Shown: positions 1 to 6,029 of the stretch, piece by piece
Position numbering within the stretch: the first letter of the stretch is position 1
How the letters are laid out: each line of letters begins with the position of its first letter
Assembly (NCBI GenBank): GCA_003670425.1
Contig: QWRL01000112.1
Span: 1-7,604, forward strand
DNA: 7,604 bases
Reading direction: 5' to 3'
Source of the DNA: Chloroflexota bacterium
GTDB taxonomy: Bacteria > Chloroflexota > Anaerolineae > Anaerolineales > UBA11657
Notes under the pieces: model-generated
The model's input: only the letters and a program-made list of their open reading frames with translations
Told to the model about the DNA's origin: nothing
Databases searched by the model: none
Translations under genes and position numbers: made by a program

Positions 1-62
1 CAGGGTTCAGTTCGCTAGACCCAGAGTAAATTTCTTGCTGTGGTTTTCGGCGGAAATCTACT

Positions 63-93
63 TTCGCGCATAAAACAAGGCTAAATGCGCGAA
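63..93. repeat. Perfect 9-bp inverted repeat, possible operator
   Basis: TTCGCGCAT at 63-71 is matched exactly by its reverse complement ATGCGCGAA at 85-93, with 13 bases between. The arm centres are 22 bp apart, about two helical turns, which suits a dimeric regulator binding one face of the DNA. A shorter TTCGCG recurs at 114-119. The repeat lies about 70-100 bp upstream of the menA promoter-like box. There is no following T-run, so an intrinsic terminator is unlikely. A regulatory role is inferred from symmetry and position only. Confidence 0.4.
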
Positions 94-164
94 TGTCCAC
101 CTTGGCTTCTGTGTTCGCGGTATTTCACCCGCCCATTTTTGAGGTAACCCAAACAAGGGGTGAC

Positions 165-170
165 TATAAT
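165..170 (+). promoter_or_regulatory. Consensus -10 box for menA (leaderless arrangement)
   Basis: TATAAT matches the sigma-70-type -10 consensus at all six positions. Six bases separate it from the GTG at 177, so the usual -10 to +1 distance places the transcription start on the G of that codon, giving a leaderless mRNA. The -35 is poor: the nearest candidate, TTGAGG at 139-144, would need a 20-bp spacer. A TG lies at 161-162, one base too far upstream for a standard extended -10. Promoter activity is therefore inferred from the -10 match and its spacing. Confidence 0.55.
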
Positions 171-176
171 ATTTTG

Positions 177-1073
177 GTGACTCCGCGCGCTTCCACCAGT
201 CCACTCCACGCTTGGATTCTGGCTTTTCGACCGCGCACCTTGTTCGCGGCTGCCGCGCCGGTGGCAGTCGGCACTGCGGTTGCCATCCGCGATGGCGGAT
301 TCGCACTATTGCCAGCGCTTGCGGCGCTGCTCGGTGCGCTGCTGCTTCAAGTCGGCTCCAACCTTGCCAACGACGTGTTTGATTTTCAGCGCGGTGCCGA
401 CGCACCAGATCGAGTTGGGCCTTTGCGCGTCACGCAATCCGGCCTGCTCACGCCGGCGCAAGTACTGCGCGGCATGTGGGTCGTGTTTGCCCTTTCGCTT
501 ATCCCCGGACTTTATCTTGCTGCGCGTGGCGGCTGGCCGGTCGTCGCAATTGGCATCGCGGCGATTGCCGCTGCGGTTTTGTATACCGGCGGCCCTCTGC
601 CCTACGGCTACAAAGGCATGGGTGAAATTTTTGTGTTTGTGTTCTTCGGGCTTGTAGCTGTCAGTGGTACTTATTACGTGCAAACAAACACGTTGACTCT
701 GCTGGCCATCGCCGCCAGCGTACCCGTTGGCCTGCTCACAAGCGCAATCCTAGTCGTGAACAATTTGCGCGACATCGGGCCAGACCGGGCAGTTGGCAAA
801 ACCACGCTGGCAGTGCTGCTCGGCGCGCGCGGCACGCGCATTGAATACTTGCTGCTGCTTGGGCTGGCGTTTGCCGCCCCGCCAGCTCTCTTCGCAGCCG
901 GACTTGCCCCCCCATGGGTAATGATCGCGTGGATCAGTGCACCGCTGGCTGAGCGTCAAGCCCGCATTGTCATCACACAATCCGGCGCTGCGCTCAACGC
1001 CGCCCTTTCAGGAACCGCACTGCTCACACTTGCATTTTCATTGCTGTTTGCAGCGGGACTGACCGTCCAATGA
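177..1073 (+). CDS. menA: 1,4-dihydroxy-2-naphthoate polyprenyltransferase MenA
   Basis: This is a membrane UbiA-superfamily prenyltransferase that attaches a polyprenyl chain to 1,4-dihydroxy-2-naphthoate with loss of CO2, giving demethylmenaquinone. From the GTG at 177 it has 298 residues, close to E. coli MenA (about 308). Both Asp-rich motifs that bind Mg-prenyl diphosphate are visible: NLANDVFDFQRG near residues 62-73, and NNLRDIGPDRAVGKTT near 195-210. Eight or nine hydrophobic segments span the rest. The N-terminal HAWILAFRPRTL is typical of the family. I chose GTG 177 over the in-frame ATG at 93 because family similarity starts just after it and a TATAAT box lies six bases upstream. 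No Shine-Dalgarno is well placed: AAGGGGTGA at 155-163 ends 13 bases too far upstream. The gene is convergent with menE and their stop codons abut. Identity is secure; the start is probable. Confidence 0.93.
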   Translation: MTPRASTSPLHAWILAFRPRTLFAAAAPVAVGTAVAIRDGGFALLPALAALLGALLLQVGSNLANDVFDFQRGADAPDRVGPLRVTQSGLLTPAQVLRGMWVVFALSLIPGLYLAARGGWPVVAIGIAAIAAAVLYTGGPLPYGYKGMGEIFVFVFFGLVAVSGTYYVQTNTLTLLAIAASVPVGLLTSAILVVNNLRDIGPDRAVGKTTLAVLLGARGTRIEYLLLLGLAFAAPPALFAAGLAPPWVMIAWISAPLAERQARIVITQSGAALNAALSGTALLTLAFSLLFAAGLTVQ

Positions 1074-2513
1074 TTATGCAACCGTAAACCGGCCACGCAC
1101 TTCTTCACGCTGTACTTTCCCGGCAGAGTTGCGCGGCAGCCCACCCGTAATTTGCCATGTGCGCGGCACCTTGTACCCAGCCAGCTGCGCCCGGCATGCG
1201 CGCTCCAACTCAACAACATCCAACTCCATTCCCGCATTTGCCACCACTACCGCACCAACACGCTGGCCCCATTCGGCGTCCGGCAATCCCACCACACAAC
1301 ATTCCGCCACCGCTGGATGCCCAAGCAGCACCGCCTCCACCTCCGCCGGATAAACATTCTCGCCGCCGCTCACAATCAAATCCGATCGGCGCTGCACCAC
1401 AAACAAGTCGCCAGCGTCATCAAGATAGCCAAGGTCTCCTGTTAACAACTTGCCGTCGCGCATTGCCGCAGCGCTAGCGGCCACATCTTTGTAGTAACCC
1501 TGCATCACGGTCGGCCCCGCAACGGCAATCTCCCCGACCTCACCCGGCAGCTGCTGCCCGCCTGACCCCAGCACCTCCACCCGAATTCCGTCTAATGGCC
1601 GCCCCACACTGGACGGCTTCGCAAGCGCCTCTGCCGGTGTTGCGGTTACCGCTTGCGCTGCCGTTTCGGTCAAGCCATAAGTTGGAAAGATTGGCCAACC
1701 AAGCGCAAGCGCACGGTGCACCAGCTCCGGAGGCGCTGCGGCACCGCCGAGGAGAACGCAGCGCAGACTGGGCGGCGGAGCAGATCCCGCAGCCAGCAGG
1801 CGCTGCAGCATTGTAGGCACAAGCGAAACAATCGTGATGTGCCCGGCGGCAATCGCGCTGCATACTATGTTCACGTCAAACCCTGCCTGTAGATCGATCG
1901 CAGTGCCATAAATGCAACTGCGCAGCGCAGCCGCCAGACCACCCACGTGATAGAGCGGCATGCAAAGCAGCCAGCAATCATGCGCCTGTACACCCAAGCG
2001 CGCTGCGGATGCTTGCGCACCGGCAAGAATATTGCTGCGTGTCAACTGCACCGCCTTTGGCCGCCCGCTAGTTCCGGAGGTGAACACGAGAAACTGGGCA
2101 TTGCTATGGGTTTCGATCTGGCGCGCTGGCGCGCTGGCCTCAGTTCCGGGCAGCTCAAGCCACGGACATTCAAGCGCACACGCAATAGCAGCAGTGTCGG
2201 CGTTGCAGATTAGCAGTGCCACGTCAGCATGCTCAATCTGCCAGCGCAATTCAGTAGTGGTGAGGCGCGTATTGAGCGGCACAATCACGGCCGCCATGCG
2301 CAGCAGTGCATGCACCAGCACCAGATAGTCCGGGCAGTTTGGCAGCAGCACGCCTACATGGGTGCCGCCTACTACGCCCGCTGCCGCAAGGCACGCACAC
2401 ATCTTGCTGGCAGCAGCATCCAAGTCCGCGTAACGCCAGCGGTCCGAACCAAATCTCAACGCCAAGCCATCGGCGTTATGCGCTGCTTGTTCAGCCAGCC
2501 AATCCATCATCAT
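1074..2513 (-). CDS. menE: o-Succinylbenzoate-CoA ligase MenE
   Basis: This is an ANL-superfamily acyl-CoA ligase of 479 residues. It adenylates o-succinylbenzoate with ATP and then forms o-succinylbenzoyl-CoA, the substrate of MenB. Visible core motifs are the P-loop TSGTSGRPKAVQ (145-156), the A5 motif YGLTET (279-284), the A7 motif TGDLGYLD (358-365), the hinge RRSDLIVSGGENVYPAEVE (375-393), and the C-terminal PRNSAGKVQRE, with the catalytic lysine at K466. The short N-terminus and the place directly after menB favour MenE over another acyl-CoA ligase. The start is ambiguous: three ATG codons stand in tandem (2513, 2510, 2507), and the 27 bases upstream contain no purine-rich Shine-Dalgarno. 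It is the last gene of the minus-strand series, 57 bp after menB. Its TAA touches the menA TGA. No hairpin-plus-T terminator is visible downstream inside menA. Confidence 0.9.
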   Translation of the reverse strand: MMMDWLAEQAAHNADGLALRFGSDRWRYADLDAAASKMCACLAAAGVVGGTHVGVLLPNCPDYLVLVHALLRMAAVIVPLNTRLTTTELRWQIEHADVALLICNADTAAIACALECPWLELPGTEASAPARQIETHSNAQFLVFTSGTSGRPKAVQLTRSNILAGAQASAARLGVQAHDCWLLCMPLYHVGGLAAALRSCIYGTAIDLQAGFDVNIVCSAIAAGHITIVSLVPTMLQRLLAAGSAPPPSLRCVLLGGAAAPPELVHRALALGWPIFPTYGLTETAAQAVTATPAEALAKPSSVGRPLDGIRVEVLGSGGQQLPGEVGEIAVAGPTVMQGYYKDVAASAAAMRDGKLLTGDLGYLDDAGDLFVVQRRSDLIVSGGENVYPAEVEAVLLGHPAVAECCVVGLPDAEWGQRVGAVVVANAGMELDVVELERACRAQLAGYKVPRTWQITGGLPRNSAGKVQREEVRGRFTVA

Positions 2514-2570
2514 ACAGATTTAAGAGAGCAGTTCGAATCAATGTTGCATGCGCTACCAACAGCGCACAGC

Positions 2571-3407
2571 TTACGGACGCCAGGGGAATTTGCCGAACTG
2601 TGGCGCGCGCTTTTCTTTGTAGGCCGCGTTGCCCTCCTGTCCCTCCTCGCTCATGTAATACATCATCGTTGCGTTGCCTGCCAGCTCCTGCAGCCCAAGC
2701 TGACCATCACAGTCAGCGTTCATGGCTGCCTTGAGAAAGCGAATTGCAATCGGACTCTTTGCCAGAATCTCGCGCGCCCAGTTGATGCCCTCGTGCTCCA
2801 GCTGCTCTGTGGGTACAACCGCGTTGACGAGGCCCATCTGCAGCGCATCCTGCGCGCTGTACTGCCGGCACAGATACCAGATCTCACGCGCCTTCTTCTG
2901 CCCAACAATGCGCGCCAGATAACTGCTGCCCAGCCCGCCATCAAAGCTGCCAACCTTCGGCCCAGTCTGCCCAAACACTGCATTCTCTGCGGCAATCGTC
3001 AGGTCACACACTACATGCAGCACATGGCCACCGCCAATCGCATACCCAGCCACAAGTGCTATGACTGGCTTCGGGATCGACCGAATGATGCGCTGCAACT
3101 GCAGCACATTAAGGCGGGCCACTCCCTCGTTGTCCACGTACCCGCCGTACCCGCGCACGCGCTGATCACCGCCGCTGCAGAAAGCGTACTTGCCATCCTT
3201 CGCGGGCCCGTTTCCGGTAAGCAAAATTGTGCCCACCTGCTGGTCATGCCAGACATGGTTGAACGCCTCAATCATTTCATCAATGGTCTGCGGCCGAAAT
3301 GCATTACGCACCTCCGGCCGATTAAATGCAATGCGCGCAACACCCTCAAATTTTTGATACGTGATGTCTTCGAACTCCTTTACCGTGGCCCACTGCACTG
3401 CTTCCAT
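2571..3407 (-). CDS. menB: 1,4-dihydroxy-2-naphthoyl-CoA synthase MenB
   Basis: This crotonase-fold enzyme catalyses the Dieckmann-type ring closure of o-succinylbenzoyl-CoA to 1,4-dihydroxy-2-naphthoyl-CoA. It has 278 residues (E. coli MenB 285) and reads very close to the E. coli protein along its length. It carries the CoA/oxyanion segment CSGGDQR (77-83), the loop VAGYAIGGGHVLHVVCDL (119-136) and QTGPKVGSFDGG (147-158). The tail ends in GKFPWRP. By alignment from memory, D156 matches E. coli D163, Y251 matches Y258, and G149 matches the glycine (G156) that marks the bicarbonate-dependent type I enzymes; type II enzymes carry Asp there. The ATG is well supported by AAGGAG eight bases upstream. 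It lies 66 bp after menD and 57 bp before menE. This is one of the surest calls in the window. Confidence 0.97.
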   Translation of the reverse strand: MEAVQWATVKEFEDITYQKFEGVARIAFNRPEVRNAFRPQTIDEMIEAFNHVWHDQQVGTILLTGNGPAKDGKYAFCSGGDQRVRGYGGYVDNEGVARLNVLQLQRIIRSIPKPVIALVAGYAIGGGHVLHVVCDLTIAAENAVFGQTGPKVGSFDGGLGSSYLARIVGQKKAREIWYLCRQYSAQDALQMGLVNAVVPTEQLEHEGINWAREILAKSPIAIRFLKAAMNADCDGQLGLQELAGNATMMYYMSEEGQEGNAAYKEKRAPQFGKFPWRP

Positions 3408-3415
3408 TGTTGTTG

Positions 3416-3421
3416 CTCCTT
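3416..3421 (-). promoter_or_regulatory. Shine-Dalgarno of menB
   Basis: AAGGAG on the minus strand lies eight bases before the menB ATG at 3407. It fixes that start and shows the organism uses Shine-Dalgarno initiation inside this gene series, in contrast to menA and menE. Confidence 0.85.
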
Positions 3422-3473
3422 GAATTGGATGTGATTGCGACTGCGTAGATTGAACGCGCGCTGCGCCGGGTTG

Positions 3474-5237
3474 CTAACCTGCGGGCCGCAGCGCTGCAAT
3501 GATGCGCTGTCGCGCAACCTCATGCGCCGCAGAGTCAGTTTGCACTTCTATCAACTGATTCTCGTATCCGGCCAGCGCCGCGTGGAACGCAGCCTTGAAT
3601 TCACGAATCTCTACAATCAATTGATAATGCAGTCCGAACAGTGCGGCAGCGCCCGAAAACTCAAGCCCATGTGGCGTTACGAACAGGTCGGTGAATGTCG
3701 GCTCGAATTTGGCCACGGGCAGGCGCCGAAATATACCGCCCCCATTATTGTTCAGCACCACAATTATGGCCTGCAAGCCGCAGCGCCGCAGCGCAAGCAG
3801 CGCGTTGAGGTCATGGTAAAAAGCAAGGTCGCCCAACACCAGGGTAATACGCTGGCCGCTGCTGGCCGCTACGCCCAACGCGCTTGATATTGTTCCGTCA
3901 ATTCCGCTGGCGCCGCGGTTGCAATAGACCGGCATAAGTGTTGCACGCGGTGCAGCAAACTGGTCCAAATGGCGCACCGGCAGGCTGCTGGCGATGAATA
4001 GTGGAACACCTTCCGGTTGCGCTGCGCCGACCGTTGCCACCACACTGCCTTCCACCGCGTCGCTAGCAAATTCGGCCGCAATTACAGTTGCTGCCCGAGC
4101 CTCACAGCCCGCCCACTGTGCGGTCCACCCAGTCGCAACCCGCATCGATCGCGATACAAGTTCTGCAGACACAAGCGCACACAACTCGGCCGCGTCGCAC
4201 TGATAAAGCGCACCCAATCGGTGAACCGGATCCTCGTAAGTACCGCTCTCACTAACAAGAAGTTGCAGCGCGCTACTGCCATCGAGCAAGCGCTCAAGCG
4301 CCGCAGAAATTGGCGGTGCTCCAAATCGCAGCACCAAATCCGGCTGCGGCAGCACCGCACTCCCCGCATAGTTCTCATACAAGCCGAACACCACTTCCAC
4401 AGCACCAGCGGGTCGGTCGGCAAAACGCACGCCAGAAAGTGCGTCCGCAAGCAATGGCACCCGCAACTGCACCGCCAGACGCTGCACGGCATCCGCAAAC
4501 CCCGCGCCACCACAGCGCGGCCCGCACACAATCACAGGCCGCTGGGCGCTGTGCAGCGCCTCGGCGACAGCGCGCACCTGCTCAACCCGCGGCGATTGCG
4601 CGCCGCTGGAAATCCGAAGCTGCGGCTCGTGCGCACTTTGGACGCCGCTACCAGCTGGATCGTTGGGCACGTCACCATCAACAATGGTTGGCTCCAACGG
4701 TTTACGAAAAGGAAAATTCAGGTGCACCGCGCCAGCCGGTGTGCCCATCGCAAGCGCCACCGCACGATCAGCCATGCTGCGCAGGTAGCGCAGCATCAGG
4801 TCCGATGGATTGGCCTCCGGCAGTGCCACTTCTTGAAACCAGCGCACCTGGTCACCGTACAGCTTCACCTGGTCAACAGTCTGGTTGGCGCCGGACGCAC
4901 GCGCCTCCGGCGGCCGGTCCGCCGTCAACACCAGCATCGGCACGCGCGCATGATTGGCTTCCATAATTGCTGGCAAGAAATTGGCAGCGGCCGTACCACT
5001 GGTGCACAGCAGCGCAGCAGCCCGCCCGCTGTGCAGGCCAATGCCCAGCGCAAAGAAAGCCGCGCTGCGTTCGTCCAGCAGCGAGTGCACGGTAATCTGG
5101 CGGTTAGCGGCAAACGCAAATGCAAGCGGCGTGGAACGCGAGCCCGGCGCAATCACCGCTGCGCGCAACCCGGCCCGCGCCAGCTCATCCACAAATATGG
5201 ACGCCCACAACATGTTGCGGTTCGCTGAACTTAACAT
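3474..5237 (-). CDS. menD: SEPHCHC synthase MenD
   Basis: This ThDP-dependent enzyme condenses isochorismate with 2-oxoglutarate, releasing CO2, to give 2-succinyl-5-enolpyruvyl-6-hydroxy-3-cyclohexene-1-carboxylate. From the ATG at 5237 it has 587 residues, in the usual range. Family motifs in order are APGSRSTPL (30-38), LLDERSAAFFALG (53-65; E56 is the ThDP-activating Glu), CTSGTAAANFLPA (78-90), TADRPPEARASGANQT (105-120), NRGASGIDGTISSALG (440-455), the ThDP/Mg motif GDLAFYHDLNAL (469-480), and NNNGGGIFRRLP (496-507). The frame remains open upstream to 5414, but the extra 59 residues overlap the preceding gene by 112 bp and do not look like MenD, so I reject them. The chosen start has only a weak GGA five to six bases upstream. 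It follows the flavoprotein gene by 65 bp. Confidence 0.95.
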   Translation of the reverse strand: MLSSANRNMLWASIFVDELARAGLRAAVIAPGSRSTPLAFAFAANRQITVHSLLDERSAAFFALGIGLHSGRAAALLCTSGTAAANFLPAIMEANHARVPMLVLTADRPPEARASGANQTVDQVKLYGDQVRWFQEVALPEANPSDLMLRYLRSMADRAVALAMGTPAGAVHLNFPFRKPLEPTIVDGDVPNDPAGSGVQSAHEPQLRISSGAQSPRVEQVRAVAEALHSAQRPVIVCGPRCGGAGFADAVQRLAVQLRVPLLADALSGVRFADRPAGAVEVVFGLYENYAGSAVLPQPDLVLRFGAPPISAALERLLDGSSALQLLVSESGTYEDPVHRLGALYQCDAAELCALVSAELVSRSMRVATGWTAQWAGCEARAATVIAAEFASDAVEGSVVATVGAAQPEGVPLFIASSLPVRHLDQFAAPRATLMPVYCNRGASGIDGTISSALGVAASSGQRITLVLGDLAFYHDLNALLALRRCGLQAIIVVLNNNGGGIFRRLPVAKFEPTFTDLFVTPHGLEFSGAAALFGLHYQLIVEIREFKAAFHAALAGYENQLIEVQTDSAAHEVARQRIIAALRPAG

Positions 5238-5302
5238 TGATTCCAATTTGTGTGTCGGGGAAATAACCGGCGGCTCACGCAACAGTGCCCGACCCAACGC
5301 GG

Positions 5303-5959
5303 CTACGCGGATGCAAAGCCACGCAGATACTCTGGCAATGGCCGCTCCGGTTGCGTCCGCGGGTCTGCTACTGGCACACCGTATGAATGGTGCATCGGTA
5401 TGATGCCGGCCCACACCGGATAGTCCATGTCTGCGTCGTTATCGGTTGGCATGCCGTCCGCAATTTTTGCCGCTGCGCTTTCAATTGGCACGGCCACAAT
5501 CGTTGTCTGCTTCAGCTCGCCTTCATCCGGCTGCCGCGCATCATTCCAGCGCCCCGGAATCATGCGCTCCGCAAACATTTGCAGCGCAGCGCGCCGCGCA
5601 GCACTGCCAACAACCGGCGTTCCATGCCCAAAAAGCGTCGCCGAGCGGTAGTTCATAGAATGCTCGAAAATTGAGCGCGCAAGCACGAGCGCATCCGCGA
5701 TGGTGACCGAGATGCACACAGCCCCGCCGCCATCAAGATGCCGCAGCATGCGGCTGGCGCGCGAACCATGCAGCAGAATCTGGTCGCCATCGCGCGCATG
5801 CATCGTTGGCGTCACATACACCTGCCCGTCAATTACATAGCCAACGCTGCAGATCAAAGCCGCATCCACCACCGCATAAATGCTGGCAGCATCGTAGTGG
5901 CCTTTTTCGGGCAGCCGCTTCACCTTGTTTAGCGGAGTCTCCGGAAACTCATGTGCCAT
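5303..5959 (-). CDS. Pyridoxamine 5'-phosphate oxidase family flavin-binding protein
   Basis: This 218-residue soluble protein belongs to the FMN-binding split-barrel group related to pyridoxamine-phosphate oxidase and the nitroimidazole-resistance (NimA-like) proteins. Typical traits are RLPEKGHYD near 15-23, IDGQVYVTPT (43-52), LHGSRASRMLRHL (63-75), HSMNYRSATLFG (100-111), PGRWNDARQP (135-144) and PVWAGIIP (181-188). Members generally bind FMN and perhaps haem or F420, and few have a known substrate. I do not assign a reaction, and I do not think it makes pyridoxal phosphate. It lies between menF and menD with 70-bp and 65-bp gaps, has a strong Shine-Dalgarno, and is most likely co-transcribed with them. 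A role in quinone redox chemistry or menaquinone protection is possible but unsupported beyond position. Confidence 0.85.
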   Translation of the reverse strand: MAHEFPETPLNKVKRLPEKGHYDAASIYAVVDAALICSVGYVIDGQVYVTPTMHARDGDQILLHGSRASRMLRHLDGGGAVCISVTIADALVLARSIFEHSMNYRSATLFGHGTPVVGSAARRAALQMFAERMIPGRWNDARQPDEGELKQTTIVAVPIESAAAKIADGMPTDNDADMDYPVWAGIIPMHHSYGVPVADPRTQPERPLPEYLRGFASA

Positions 5960-5964
5960 CGCTT

Positions 5965-5970
5965 ACCTCC
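5965..5970 (-). promoter_or_regulatory. Shine-Dalgarno of the flavoprotein gene
   Basis: GGAGGT on the minus strand, ending five bases before the ATG at 5959, is the strongest ribosome-binding site in the window and fixes that start. Confidence 0.85.
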
Positions 5971-6029
5971 AGTACATCAAAAATTATTCTGCGGCGTGCC
6001 AGCAGCGGAAGCATGCACGGTCTTGCCGG

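Larger units (their letters stand above)
1..176. other. Non-coding leader upstream of menA
   Basis: No convincing gene is visible in this stretch. It is more AT-rich than the genes around it. One plus-strand frame is open from base 2 to a TAA at 71-73 (23 codons, aromatic-rich, unrecognised). It could be the last codons of a gene lying to the left, but nothing else supports that. The menA frame can be extended to an ATG at 93, but those 28 extra residues do not resemble a MenA N-terminus and they would span the promoter-like box. The stretch holds a 9-bp inverted repeat and a TATAAT box, annotated separately. A weak 4-bp GC stem (117-120 with 129-132) is followed by CCATTTTT; it is too short to call a terminator. 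Confidence 0.6.

Noticed and set aside
2..73. Open plus-strand frame ending in TAA at 71-73, possibly the tail of a gene to the left
   Set aside because: Only 23 codons are visible, with no recognisable motif; an open frame of that length is expected by chance.
117..140. GC stem plus T-run as an intrinsic terminator
   Set aside because: The stem is only 4 bp (117-120 with 129-132) and the T-run is offset by CCA, which is too weak to call.
93..176. N-terminal extension of menA to the ATG at 93
   Set aside because: The added residues lack MenA character, no Shine-Dalgarno precedes the ATG, and the stretch contains the TATAAT box that best explains transcription from 177.
2229..3434. 401-codon plus-strand open frame antisense to menB and the start of menE
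   Set aside because: It is antisense to two well-identified genes, crosses their gap, has no family resemblance and no ribosome-binding site. Long antisense frames are expected opposite GC-rich genes with strong codon bias.
4017..5228. 403-codon plus-strand open frame antisense to menD
   Set aside because: It lies wholly inside menD on the other strand. The translation is rich in Arg, His and Gln with no recognisable domain, as expected of a shadow frame.
5238..5414. N-terminal extension of menD by 59 codons
   Set aside because: It would overlap the flavoprotein gene by 112 bp, the residues do not look like MenD, and family similarity begins just after the ATG at 5237.
5303..5959. Naming the flavoprotein PdxH or NimA
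   Set aside because: It resembles the wider split-barrel family, but I cannot see residues that assign either specific activity, and its setting is quinone synthesis.
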